Source: Prado023 sp963798745
Lineage (GTDB): Bacteria > Actinomycetota > Actinomycetes > S36-B12 > CAIYMF01
Assembly (NCBI GenBank): GCA_963798745.1
Contig: CAWCUF010000003.1
Coordinates: 620,001-684,000, forward strand
Direction of reading: 5' to 3'
Length of the DNA: 64,000 bases
Shown here: piece by piece, positions 1 to 7,721 of the stretch
How positions within the stretch are numbered: the stretch's first letter is position 1
How the letters are laid out: each line of letters begins with the position of its first letter
Made by a program: the position numbers and the translations under genes
Notes under the pieces: model-generated
What the model saw: the letters and a program-made list of their open reading frames with translations, nothing else
Told to the model about the DNA's origin: nothing
Database searches by the model: none

Positions 1-1
1 C

Positions 2-178
2 AGGCCCGCGGACCCACGCTGGTCGGCCGACTGGATCCGCTCCCCTTTCGCCGATCCGCTCCCGGAATTCGGGGAGCAGATCGGGCGAACGGGAGCGGAT
101 ACCCCGCGACACGTCCTCATCTACGCCATGCTCAAGAACCAACAGACCTACCAGCCCCGACCACCCGCCACAACGTGA
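2..178 (+). CDS. C-terminal fragment of an unidentified protein (window edge)
   Basis: An open frame enters from the left edge and ends with TGA at 176-178, giving 58 residues. The tail contains RHVLIYAMLKNQQTY, which has some flavour of transposase C-termini, but I cannot assign a family. Half of the fragment lies on a large palindrome (34-100), so the coding status is uncertain. A hairpin terminator follows directly, which supports the end of a real transcription unit here. Confidence 0.35.
   Translation, partial: RPADPRWSADWIRSPFADPLPEFGEQIGRTGADTPRHVLIYAMLKNQQTYQPRPPATT
34..100. repeat. Long palindrome with four GATCCGCTCCC-type half-sites
   Basis: GATCCGCTCCC occurs at 35-45 and 53-63. 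Inverted counterparts (GGGAGCAGATC, then GGGAGCGGAT) follow on the other side of a central GAATTC at 65-70. The two arms of about 30 bases pair with only a few mismatches. It could be an operator array, a mobile-element end or a large hairpin. No function can be assigned. Confidence 0.6.
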
Positions 179-190
179 CCACAGACATAG

Positions 191-224
191 GGACACCCCC
201 CGGACTGACCGGGTCGGGGTGTCC
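191..224. terminator. Hairpin between converging genes
   Basis: GGACACCCC at 191-199 pairs perfectly with GGGGTGTCC at 216-224. The loop itself can pair CCCGG with CCGGG. It lies between a plus-strand stop at 178 and a minus-strand stop at 265, so it is well placed as a bidirectional terminator. There is no T-run, as is common in high-GC actinobacteria. Confidence 0.6.
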
Positions 225-264
225 GGTCGGGCCCTGCAGGGCCGGGCTCAAGGCTGATCGGAGA

Positions 265-726
265 TCAGGGGGACCCTGCGCCGGGCTCGTGGTCCTGCCC
301 GACCGAGACCTGGCGCCGGGCGCACTCGGCGACCGCCACGAGGTCCAGCCCATACGTGGGCGCCGACACCACCGTCGCGTACTCCTCGAGCCGGTCCAAC
401 CCGCGCTCGAGGATCCGCTCGGCACCGACCTCGTTGCCCCGCGCGGCGTGCGTCAGGGCCACGCAGACCTGCGCCAGGCCCTGCCAGAGCGCCCGCTCGT
501 CCGCCGGGCAATGCTTCCATCGCGCCTCGAGCACCTCATGCGCGGAGAACGGTCGACCCGCGGCTAGGAGCTCGCGAGCGCGTTCCAGGGTCAGCTCCGG
601 GGAAAGCGGCTCCTCGGACACCGGTTCCACACCCTCCTGGCCATAGGGCAGGGGTCGGCCCAGACCGTCACGAGGACGATCCTGGCGCGGCCGGCCCGAG
701 CGGTCACGGTCCCGGTCCGTGGGCAT
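265..726 (-). CDS. DUF309 family protein
   Basis: A 153-residue protein. The core carries the DUF309 signature: FSAHEVLEARWK, then ALWQGLAQVCVALTHAARGN, then a helix with ERGLDRLEEY. DUF309 proteins are small all-helical proteins of unknown function, and the conserved His/Glu in HEVLE and Trp/Gln in WQGL are present. The N-terminal ~45 residues are charged (RDRDRSGRPRQDRPRD) and probably disordered. The ATG at 726 was chosen because GGGAG lies just upstream and the frame beyond it does not resemble the family. The gene converges on the terminator at 191-224. Confidence 0.8.
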   Translation of the reverse strand: MPTDRDRDRSGRPRQDRPRDGLGRPLPYGQEGVEPVSEEPLSPELTLERARELLAAGRPFSAHEVLEARWKHCPADERALWQGLAQVCVALTHAARGNEVGAERILERGLDRLEEYATVVSAPTYGLDLVAVAECARRQVSVGQDHEPGAGSP

Positions 727-767
727 CAGCGGCTCCCATCTGGGGTGAGGCCAGCGGCAGGTCGCCG

Positions 768-848
768 GCACGTAGCAAGCCCAGAGTAGGAGGTTCCTGT
801 AGGTCCGTCGGGCAGCACAGGGGCCCACTCTGGCGCTTGCCTACGTGC
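768..848. repeat. Long imperfect inverted repeat / structured element
   Basis: The left arm (768-787, GCACGTAGCAAGCCCAGAGT) matches the reverse complement of the right arm (827-848) except for two single-base bulges. Inside the 39-base loop, CCTGT and ACAGG can also pair. It lies between the pterin dehydratase stop and the DUF309 start on the minus strand. It could be a structured leader RNA, a readthrough terminator or a small palindromic mobile element. Confidence 0.55.
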
Positions 849-987
849 TGATGCGTGGTGCAGGCGTTGGCATGGGCAACACTTCGAACCAGCCAGGCGC
901 CGACACCGGCAGATGACAACGCTGCCGGGCACCTCTGAGCCAGGTGCAGACATGCCCACATCCACGCACCGTCACGCGGCGACGAGT

Positions 988-1296
988 TCAGCCGCCAGGT
1001 TCCCAGCCGAGACCGACAGCGGCCCGGTCGATCGCCCTCGCGAGATCGAGGTCCTTGACCGTGAGGCCGCCGGCGTCGTGAGTGGTCAGCGCGAACGCAA
1101 CGCGGCGCCAGCGGATGTCCATGTCGGGATGGTGATCGGCGGCCTCCGCCTCCGCCGCCGCGGCTGCAACCAGGGCGATCGCATGCGGGAAGGTCGCCAT
1201 GGCGTAGGTCGCGACGATCGTCTCCTGCGAGCGCTGCCAGTTGGGCAGGTCGGCCAGGTGGGTCTCGAGGGCGGCATCGGCCAGCAGTCCAGTCAT
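988..1296 (-). CDS. 4a-hydroxytetrahydrobiopterin dehydratase (pterin-4a-carbinolamine dehydratase)
   Basis: At 102 residues it has the usual length of this single-domain family. The family motif ADHHPDMDIRW, with the active-site His-His-Pro-Asp, is followed by VAFALTTHDAGGLT and a C-terminal DLDLARAID helix. The enzyme dehydrates 4a-hydroxy-tetrahydrobiopterin produced by aromatic amino acid hydroxylases. In bacteria lacking phenylalanine hydroxylase its relatives serve other pterin-related roles, including molybdopterin-linked ones. No hydroxylase is encoded nearby, so the physiological partner is not visible. Confidence 0.92.
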   Translation of the reverse strand: MTGLLADAALETHLADLPNWQRSQETIVATYAMATFPHAIALVAAAAAEAEAADHHPDMDIRWRRVAFALTTHDAGGLTVKDLDLARAIDRAAVGLGWEPGG

Positions 1297-1365
1297 CGCA
1301 CCAGCGTGGCACTGATCACCCCGATCCGCTGCGCGGCCCTCGATCGGGCCGCGCAGCGCGCGCGA

Positions 1366-1965
1366 TCAGGTGCTCTTGGTCTCGTCCTCGGCGGCCTTGG
1401 CGGCCGCCCTGATGTCGTCGGCCGCGGCATCGTCGACAGCCTTCCTGACGATCCGACCGGCCTTGTCCAGGGCCTTGGCGATCTCGACCGCTCCTGGGTC
1501 GGAGACCAGCGCGACCAGGCCGGAGTGGCCCGGATCGATGGCGTACTGGAGCTCGTCAGCCAGCTGATGCTTGTGGTGCACATGCCGACCCTTGCCGATG
1601 GCCGCACCTGCAAGCCCCGCCACCACGGCTCCACCGATGATCGAGGGCGGGAACACGACTCCGAGCACAGCGCCGCCGATGGCGCCCCATGTGGCGCCGC
1701 GGCCGGTGCTGTGGTCCGTCGCCTCCTGGACCGTCAGGGTTCCATCGGCGTCCCTGGAGACGACGATGGCCCCCTCCACCTCGACCGTGCGACCGTCCTG
1801 CAGGGCCTTCAGGCCCTGATAGGCATCCAGGGCGGATGCGGTGTCGGCGAAGTCGGCGATGATCAGCGTCTGGACTCCGTCGGTCACGGCACGCACGACG
1901 CTGAGATCGTCGTCGGTGGCCGCAACGCCGGCGGCGCCGTCTGTGCCTGGGGTGGTGTCGGTCAT
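1366..1965 (-). CDS. DUF1269 family protein
   Basis: A 199-residue protein. An N-terminal ferredoxin-like half (TLIIADFADTASALDAYQGL; EGAIVVSRDADGTLTV) leads into a glycine/alanine-rich hydrophobic hairpin (GATWGAIGGAVLGVVFPPS, then GGAVVAGLAGAAIGKG). The second alpha/beta half contains SGLVALVSDPGAVEIAKALDKA. This is the standard DUF1269 arrangement, in which the Gly-rich segment may insert into a membrane. The ATG at 1965 follows GAGGAGAG. Function is unknown. It is transcribed in the same direction as the pterin dehydratase. Confidence 0.85.
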   Translation of the reverse strand: MTDTTPGTDGAAGVAATDDDLSVVRAVTDGVQTLIIADFADTASALDAYQGLKALQDGRTVEVEGAIVVSRDADGTLTVQEATDHSTGRGATWGAIGGAVLGVVFPPSIIGGAVVAGLAGAAIGKGRHVHHKHQLADELQYAIDPGHSGLVALVSDPGAVEIAKALDKAGRIVRKAVDDAAADDIRAAAKAAEDETKST

Positions 1966-2152
1966 GTCTCTCCTCGGGTCGTGCCATGCTCGGCAGTGAA
2001 GTGGGCGTCTGGGTGCCCGCGGTTCTGGAAGCCGCGGCCAATGGTGGCCACGGCTGCGTTGGGCGGACCCATCTTCGGATACATGCCACGTGGCCGCATC
2101 ACCCCGTGCGGGTGAATGCCACATCATGATGCCGCGGGCAACCACACGGCAC

Positions 2153-2953
2153 TCACCGCAGGTTGTCAGTCATCCACCGGGCACCGTAAGTCACCAGGTC
2201 GCCCGCATCGATCAGCTCAGCCTGCGCCCCTCCGACCCGCCCCACCGACGCCCGCCCCAGCCCCAGGTAGCCCGTGAGGATCACCGCGAAGTAGTCCTGC
2301 TCGGGCTGGCGCGCCTCGGGGACGATGCCGTCCTCGTCGTCGAGGCACTCCACGACGACGATCCGGGGCCCGTCGGGACCCATGACCCGCCGGAAGCGCC
2401 GCACCCGCAGGGTGTCGCGCACGTCGGCGAGGTACTCCGCGTGGTGCAGCACCGTGACCGTGTCGAGATCTGCGCCCAGGCGGAGCACCCGCCCACCGGA
2501 GGCGACCAGCCGGGCCAGCGCGGACCCGGGGCCGTAGTAGTCGTCCCACGGCAGGTCGGCCAGCAGGGCCTCGGCCCGCCCGCCGCGGGCGGCGAACCGC
2601 CCCTCGGGGTGGTCGTTGACGACTGTCCCGGGCATCGTGCGCAGCACCTCGGCAAGCACCCCGACCTCGGGCAGCGCCGGGGTGCGCAGGTGGTCGAAGG
2701 GCTCGGCTTCGGACAGCAGCGCGGCCCGGTCCGGCTCGGGGCGCTCGTTGACCCACGCGTGGTCGTCGCGCGCACCGAGCACCATGAGCAGGGTGCCGTC
2801 CGGGCCGAGTACCGACTCGATGGCCGCAATCAGCCCTCGGGCGCCCCCCTCGACCGGGCCGACGCGACGCAGCGACGCATGCACCATGAGGACCTCGCCA
2901 CTGCGCACGCCCAGCGCACGCAGGTCCGCGACGAGCTGATGGACCTGCTGCAT
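2153..2953 (-). CDS. AAC(3)-family aminoglycoside N-acetyltransferase-like protein
   Basis: A 266-residue protein of the antibiotic N-acetyltransferase (AAC(3)) fold. Family landmarks in order: VLMVHASLRRVG near the N-terminus; LGPDGTLLMV; the acetyl-CoA and catalytic region VNDHPEGRFAARG; and GGRVLRLGADLDTVTVLHHAEYLA, with the conserved Asp-x-x-Thr-x-x-His. Characterised members acetylate the 3-amino group of 2-deoxystreptamine aminoglycosides using acetyl-CoA, but many chromosomal actinobacterial homologues have no known resistance role. The start at 2953 lacks a clear ribosome binding site; an upstream in-frame start at 3019 is possible. Confidence 0.85.
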   Translation of the reverse strand: MQQVHQLVADLRALGVRSGEVLMVHASLRRVGPVEGGARGLIAAIESVLGPDGTLLMVLGARDDHAWVNERPEPDRAALLSEAEPFDHLRTPALPEVGVLAEVLRTMPGTVVNDHPEGRFAARGGRAEALLADLPWDDYYGPGSALARLVASGGRVLRLGADLDTVTVLHHAEYLADVRDTLRVRRFRRVMGPDGPRIVVVECLDDEDGIVPEARQPEQDYFAVILTGYLGLGRASVGRVGGAQAELIDAGDLVTYGARWMTDNLR

Positions 2954-3086
2954 CCGCCCAGTGTGCCGTGCGATCCCCGGCCCCGTCCCACGCTGCGCCG
3001 GTCCGGTCCCGCACGCCACTGGTCGATCCGCGCGTGCACCCGCCGCGGTCGTATCCTGCCGACCAGACGCAGAGCAGGAGGTCGCG

Positions 3087-3490
3087 ATGAGTCAGGCGGG
3101 GCCGACGCTGCGCATCGCCGATGTCTCGGACATCCATGTCGGGGCCCACGACGAACCCACGCTGGCCCGCCTGGCCGATAGTTTGCATGCCGCCGGTGTC
3201 GCTGCGACCGTCCTCACCGGCGATCTCACCATGCGCGCTCGGACCGCGCAGTTCGCGCGCGCCAAGCAGGTCTTCGACCAGTTCCCCACGCCGACGACGG
3301 TCGTGCTGGGCAACCATGACCTCCCGCTGACGAACCCGGTGCGCCGGCTGTCCTCGCCGTACACGAGGTACCGAACCCCTGTGACCGACGAGCTCTATCC
3401 GGTCCTGGACCTGGCCGGCGCGCGCATCCAGGGTCTGGGATCCATGCCGCGGTGGAGGTGGAAGTCCGGGCGGATCTCCGATCGTCAGGC
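3087..3490 (+). pseudogene. Truncated calcineurin-like metallophosphoesterase
   Basis: The ATG at 3087 follows AGCAGGAGG. The first ~135 residues are a good metallophosphoesterase N-terminal half: D-V-S-D-I-H (metal site 1), LTGDLT (GD motif) and VVLGNHD (GNHD motif), followed by QGLGSMPRWRWKSGRISDRQ. The expected second half, with its later metal-binding histidines, is missing. After about 3490 the frame runs antisense through a diacylglycerol-kinase remnant until a stop at 3660-3662. The protein cannot have a full metal site, so I call it a pseudogene made by deletion. Confidence 0.8.
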
Positions 3491-3494
3491 GGGT

Positions 3495-3990
3495 GCTGCT
3501 CGCGCCAGGTCGGGCGTCGACGCCGACCCGCACGGGACCGCCGGAGTGCAGCTCGAACAGGCGTGCTCCACTCCTGCCAGCCGGGGAACCTGCGGATCTG
3601 GCCGGCGGCCCGGGGACCGAGGAACCGGCGGGCCTCCGTGGCGTTGTCGATCGTCAGGCTGAGCACGCCCAGCTCCCCGGTGTCCCTCCGCGCCCACAAC
3701 CCCCGAGCGAGTCCAGGACGTATGGGTTGTTCGACACCAGGACCACCTCCGCCGTGTCGTGGGCAGCGCCACCGGCGTCCACGAGGTGCAGGTCGAGGGC
3801 GTCGCCGTTGTCACCGAGCGGGTCCGGAAGCGTGTCCAGCGCGGTGCGCAGCTCGGCATCGCGGTACTCGCCCAACGTCGCAGGCTGTGGCAGCGGCCAG
3901 CCCGCAGCGAGCGCGCCAGCATCGGGGTGGGTTGGCCGGTCTCCGGCACATCGAACCGGAACGGATCTTGGAAGGGCCCTCGTCAACGCG
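3495..3990 (-). pseudogene. Diacylglycerol kinase family remnant, frameshifted
   Basis: Three minus-strand frames read in succession give recognisable lipid-kinase sequence. Near 3960-3900: DPFRFDVPETGQPTPMLARS. Then, after a frameshift: WPLPQPATLGEYRDAEL and EVVLVSNNPYVLDS. After a second shift near 3698: RRDTGELGVLSLTI and IRRFPGWQEWS. After a third near 3560: FELHSGGPVRVGVDA. VSNNPY and the closing GVDG(E)-like segment are typical of DAGK/LCB5 proteins. The N-terminal catalytic half is absent and the C-terminus stops where the phosphoesterase remnant ends, indicating at least two deletions. Confidence 0.75.
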
Positions 3991-4022
3991 TGAGCGACCG
4001 GGCGCTGGCAGACTGGCCGACC

Positions 4023-4895
4023 ATGAGCGATGCGGCTGCGATCGAGGTTCGCGGACTGGCCAAGGCCTATGGCCCGTTGCACGCGGTGGACGGCATCGAC
4101 CTGCGCGTCGAGCACGGGCAGTGCGTCGCCCTGCTGGGACCCAACGGTGCCGGCAAGACCACGGCCACCGAGATCCTGGCCGGCTACCGGCACCGGGACG
4201 CCGGGGAGGTCGCGGTCCTCGGCGTCGATCCCGGTCGGGCCGACCGGCGGTGGCGCACCCGGATCGGGATCGTGCTCCAGTCGGTCAACGACCTCGGGGA
4301 CCTGACCGTGGCCGAGTCGCTGACGCACTTCGCCGGCTACTACCCGGACCCGCGGCCGATCGAGGAGGTCCTGACCCAGGTCGGGCTCACCGCGAAGGCG
4401 GACTCGCGCGGGCGCACCCTGTCCGGCGGGCAGCGGCGTCGCCTCGATGTGGGTCTGGGCATCATCGGACGACCTGAACTGCTGTTCCTCGACGAGCCGA
4501 CCACCGGGTTCGATCCAGAGGCCCGCCGGGAGTTCTGGGCCCTGATCGAGACGTTGCGGGCCGAGGGGACCACGATCCTGCTCACCACGCACTACCTCGA
4601 CGAGGCCGAGGCGCTGGCCGACCAGGTCGGGGTCATCAACCGCGGCCGGCTCGTGGCCTTCGATCAGCCCGCCGAGCTGGGCGGTCGCCATCAGGGGCAG
4701 GCGCGCGTGTCCTGGACCGAGGAGGACCGCCCCCGCGTCGAACACACCGATACCCCCACCGCGCTGGTCAGGGCGCTGGCCGCCCGGCTCGGTGGTGAGG
4801 TGCCGAACCTGGCGATCACCCGGCCCTCCCTGGAGGACACCTACCTGCGACTGGTGGAGGGCACGGCTGCGGCCCGCGAGGAGGTGGCACCATGA
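4023..4895 (+). CDS. ABC-2 type exporter, ATP-binding protein
   Basis: A 290-residue ATPase. The Walker A is GPNGAGKTT (about residues 39-47), the Q-loop region is IVLQSVNDLGDLTV, the signature is LSGGQRRRLD, the Walker B is LLFLDEPTTG, and the switch His is in LLTTHYLDEAE. The ~70-residue C-terminal extension is typical of CcmA/NodI/DrrA-like ATPases of the ABC-2 group. The last four bases overlap the next gene's start (ATGA), so the two are translationally coupled. The substrate cannot be inferred; drug or lipid export is common in this group. Confidence 0.93.
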   Translation: MSDAAAIEVRGLAKAYGPLHAVDGIDLRVEHGQCVALLGPNGAGKTTATEILAGYRHRDAGEVAVLGVDPGRADRRWRTRIGIVLQSVNDLGDLTVAESLTHFAGYYPDPRPIEEVLTQVGLTAKADSRGRTLSGGQRRRLDVGLGIIGRPELLFLDEPTTGFDPEARREFWALIETLRAEGTTILLTTHYLDEAEALADQVGVINRGRLVAFDQPAELGGRHQGQARVSWTEEDRPRVEHTDTPTALVRALAARLGGEVPNLAITRPSLEDTYLRLVEGTAAAREEVAP

Positions 4896-5740
4896 GCACC
4901 TCCCCCACCCGAGGCACTGCGCGACCCGCTTCGCCGCACGCCCCCGGGGCGCTGGCGATCGGCCGGTCCCGGATCGGCGTCGAGTTGCGGATGCTGTTCC
5001 GCGACCGCGAGTCCGCGGTGTTCACCCTCGCACTGCCGATGATCCTGATGATCGTGTTCGGCTCGGTGTTCGGCAACCAGGAGCTCGGGCCGACCGGCAT
5101 CACGTTCGCCCAGTACTTCGTCGCCGGGATGATCGCCTCGGGCATCCTCTACACGAGCTTCCAGAACCTGGCGATCGGCATCCCGCAGGAGCGCGACGAG
5201 GGGACGCTCAAGCGCCTCGAGGGCACGCCCATGCCGAAGGCTGCCTACTTCATCGGCAAGGTCGGCATGGTGTTCGTCGTCTACGTCCTCCAGCTCGCGC
5301 TGCTGATGGGCATCGGCGTGCTGCTGTTCGACGTGGCCCTGCCCGACAGCGCGGCCAAGTGGGGGGCGCTGGCCTGGTTGAGCCTGCTGGGCCTGATCAC
5401 CTGGACGCTGCTGGGCCTGGCCTTCTCGTCAGTGCCGAAGTCGGGCAAGGGCGCCTCGGCGATCGTCACGCCCATCATCCTGGTGCTCCAGTTCACCTCG
5501 GGCGTGTTCTTCCTCTACAGCGACCTGCCCGCGTGGATGCAGCAGTTCGCGGCACTGTTCCCGCTGAAGTGGCTCACCCAGGGCATGCGCTACGTGTTCC
5601 TGCCGCCGGAGGCGGCCGTCCTCGAGGTCACCGGCTCGTTCGAGATGCCGCGAGTGGCACTCGTGCTGGTCGCCTGGACGCTGCTCAGCGCGATCCTGGC
5701 CGGGGCGTTCTTCCGCTGGCGTCGCCGCGGGGACGGGTGA
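4892..5740 (+). CDS. ABC-2 type exporter, permease
   Basis: A 282-residue membrane protein with six predicted hydrophobic segments: LPMILMIVFGSVFG, then ITFAQYFVAGMIASGILYTSF, VYVLQLALLMGIGVLLF, WLSLLGLITWTLLGLAF, IVTPIILVLQFTSGVFF and the C-terminal VALVLVAWTLLSAILAGAFF. The stretch between them has the ABC-2 pattern QERDEGTLKRLEGTPM and LPAWMQQFAALFPLKWL. It starts inside the stop codon of the ATPase gene and forms its transmembrane partner. The substrate is unknown. Confidence 0.92.
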   Translation: MSTSPTRGTARPASPHAPGALAIGRSRIGVELRMLFRDRESAVFTLALPMILMIVFGSVFGNQELGPTGITFAQYFVAGMIASGILYTSFQNLAIGIPQERDEGTLKRLEGTPMPKAAYFIGKVGMVFVVYVLQLALLMGIGVLLFDVALPDSAAKWGALAWLSLLGLITWTLLGLAFSSVPKSGKGASAIVTPIILVLQFTSGVFFLYSDLPAWMQQFAALFPLKWLTQGMRYVFLPPEAAVLEVTGSFEMPRVALVLVAWTLLSAILAGAFFRWRRRGDG

Positions 5741-5881
5741 GCGGCGCCGGAGTCCTGCCACACGCATGGGACGCGGACAACGGGGTAGACGACGACGCTG
5801 CCGGCGCAGGTGTGGACGCACCAGCCGCGCAGCCATAGCCTCGACACGAACTCAGCAACGAGCACTCAGGAAGGACCGTCC

Positions 5882-6277
5882 ATGGCACGAGTGGTGCACT
5901 TCGAGATCCAGGCCGGGGACATCGAGCGGGCCAAGACGTTCTATGCCAACGCGTTCGGATGGACCTTCGAGGACTTCAGCCACCTGGTCGACTCCCCCTA
6001 CTGGGGCGTGACCGCCGGGCGTCCCGAAGAGCCCGGCATCGACGGCGGGCTGCTGCTGCGCCCGCTGCCCCCACCCGAGGCCGGTCAGGGCACGAACGCG
6101 TTCGTGTGCACGCTGGGGGTCGAGGACTACGACGCGGCGCACGAGCGGATCCTGGCCGCCGGGGGGATCGTGGCCATGCCCAAGTACGCCCTGCCCGGGA
6201 TGGCCTGGCAGGGGTACTACCTCGACAGCGAGGGCAACACGTTCGGCATCCACCAGCCCGACCCGCAGGCCCGCTAG
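5882..6277 (+). CDS. VOC superfamily (glyoxalase-like) protein
   Basis: A 131-residue single vicinal-oxygen-chelate unit pair. The N-terminal half is VVHFEIQAGDIERAKTFYANAFGW; the C-terminal half is GGIVAMPKYALPGMAWQGYYLDSEGNTFGI, ending in the typical D-x-E-G-N-x-F strand. The ATG at 5882 follows AGGAAGG at good spacing. Members are metal-dependent dioxygenases, glyoxalases or resistance proteins; the substrate cannot be told here. It is followed by the aldo/keto reductase 61 bases later across a CCACC-rich low-complexity stretch. Confidence 0.88.
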   Translation: MARVVHFEIQAGDIERAKTFYANAFGWTFEDFSHLVDSPYWGVTAGRPEEPGIDGGLLLRPLPPPEAGQGTNAFVCTLGVEDYDAAHERILAAGGIVAMPKYALPGMAWQGYYLDSEGNTFGIHQPDPQAR

Positions 6278-6338
6278 CAGCGCCCACCGGCCACCGCCAC
6301 CACCGCCTGGCCACCACCACCCACCCACACCCTGAAAG

Positions 6339-7385
6339 GTGCGCACCATCAACATCCTCGATCAGTACGTCGCCGCACCGGACCGCTACGAGCCCATGCC
6401 CTACCGCCGCGTGGGTCGCAGCGGACTGAAGCTGCCGGCGATCTCGTTGGGCGCCTGGCACAACTTCGGCGACGACACCCCGATCCAGCGCCAGCGCGAC
6501 ATCCTGCGCCGCGCCTTCGACCTGGGCGTGACGCACTTCGACCTGGCCAACAACTACGGGCCGCCCTACGGGACGGCCGAGACCAACGTGGGGCGGATCC
6601 TCGCCGAGGACTTCGCCCGGCACCGCGACGAGCTGGTCCTGTCCACGAAGGCCGGCTGGGACATGTGGCCCGGCCCGTACGGCGACCTCGGGTCGCGCAA
6701 GTACCTGCTCGGGTCGCTGGACCAGTCACTCAAGCGCCTGCGCGTGGACTACGTCGACATCTTCTACCACCACCGGTTCGACCCGGACACCCCGCTCGAG
6801 GAGACCATGGGCGCCCTCGACCACGCGGTGCGCTCCGGTCGGGCCCGGTACGTCGGGATCTCGTCGTACTCCGCGGCGCGCACCCGGGAGGCCGTCGCGA
6901 TCCTGCGCGCACTCGGCACTCCCCTGCTGATCCACCAGCCCTCCTACTCCATGCTCAACCGCTGGGTGGAGGACGAGCTGCTCGACGTGCTGGGCGACGA
7001 GGGCGTGGGCTGCATCGGCTTCTCACCGCTGGCCCAGGGGATGCTGACCTCGCGCTACCTCGGCGAGATCCCGGCGGACTCCCGGATGGCCCAGGACAAG
7101 AGCCTGTCGGCCGGCCTGCTGACACCTGAGAACCTGGGGCACATCCGCGCGCTGAACGACATCGCCGCCGGGCGCGGTCAGACCCTGGCGCAACTGGCGA
7201 TCGCCTGGGTGCTGCGCGACCCGCGGGTCAGCTCCGCGCTCATCGGGGCCTCGAGCGTCGCCCAGCTCGAGGACAGCCTGGCCGCGACAGCCCGCCTGGA
7301 CTTCAGCGACGAGGAACTGGCCGCGATCGACACCCACGCCGTCGAGGGGCGCATCAACCTCTGGGAGGGACCGAGCACCGCCTGA
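6339..7385 (+). CDS. Aldo/keto reductase (YghZ/MgrA-like)
   Basis: A 348-residue NADPH-dependent (alpha/beta)8 reductase. The catalytic tetrad is visible as Asp and Tyr in FDLANNYGPPYG, Lys in LSTKAGWD and His in YHHRFD. The N-terminus (VAAPDRYEPMPYRRVGRSGLKLP) and the insert MWPGPYGDLGSRKYLL match the L-glyceraldehyde-3-phosphate reductase subgroup typified by E. coli YghZ. The GTG at 6339 has GAAAGG almost touching it; an ATG at 6396 is an alternative, but the residues before it resemble YghZ. Substrates are probably small aldehydes. Confidence 0.9.
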   Translation: MRTINILDQYVAAPDRYEPMPYRRVGRSGLKLPAISLGAWHNFGDDTPIQRQRDILRRAFDLGVTHFDLANNYGPPYGTAETNVGRILAEDFARHRDELVLSTKAGWDMWPGPYGDLGSRKYLLGSLDQSLKRLRVDYVDIFYHHRFDPDTPLEETMGALDHAVRSGRARYVGISSYSAARTREAVAILRALGTPLLIHQPSYSMLNRWVEDELLDVLGDEGVGCIGFSPLAQGMLTSRYLGEIPADSRMAQDKSLSAGLLTPENLGHIRALNDIAAGRGQTLAQLAIAWVLRDPRVSSALIGASSVAQLEDSLAATARLDFSDEELAAIDTHAVEGRINLWEGPSTA

Positions 7386-7417
7386 CGGTGGCGTCCCGGG
7401 CGCGGGGTTCCGGTGGC

Positions 7418-7684
7418 TCAGTGCTCGCGCAGCATCCGGATGAGCTCCTTCTTGCGCTTGGACGAGTAGTTGGACAGGCCCAGCTCCTTGGCCCGGCCAC
7501 GCAGCTCCTTGACCGTCCAGTCCTCGTACGAATCGGCCTCACCACCCTTGCGGCCGACCTCGGATCGACCGCGGTTCGCCGCGGCGTTCGAGATCCGCGC
7601 GGCCTTCTCCTTGGACGCCCCGTCGTCGCGGAGCGACTCGTACATCTCCGGATCCTTCAGTGACGAGTTGGCGCTGCCTGGCAT
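7418..7684 (-). CDS. Small basic protein with C-terminal Rho-N/SAP-like domain
   Basis: An 88-residue protein. The N-terminal part (SLKDPEMYESLRDDGASKEKAARISNAAANRG) is a conserved actinobacterial segment (DUF7218-like). The C-terminal 35 residues (DWTVKELRGRAKELGLSNYSSKRKKELI) form a Rho N-terminal or SAP-like helix-extended-loop-helix that usually binds nucleic acid. The ATG at 7684 follows GGAGGA. Such proteins are abundant in actinobacteria and are often labelled plasmid stabilisation or Rho-N proteins, without proof. It is convergent with the aldo/keto reductase. Confidence 0.8.
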   Translation of the reverse strand: MPGSANSSLKDPEMYESLRDDGASKEKAARISNAAANRGRSEVGRKGGEADSYEDWTVKELRGRAKELGLSNYSSKRKKELIRMLREH

Positions 7685-7721
7685 GAGTTCCTCCTGGATC
7701 GTGACGGACACTCGATCGGTC

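Noticed and set aside
2153..2953. Considered as an acquired aminoglycoside-resistance gene
   Set aside because: Base composition matches the neighbours and no mobile element adjoins it. Chromosomal AAC(3)-like proteins are common in actinobacteria and their activity is usually unproven.
4023..5740. Considered as an antibiotic biosynthesis self-resistance locus
   Set aside because: Only a generic ABC-2 exporter pair is present; no biosynthetic genes lie nearby, and such pairs occur four times in the window.
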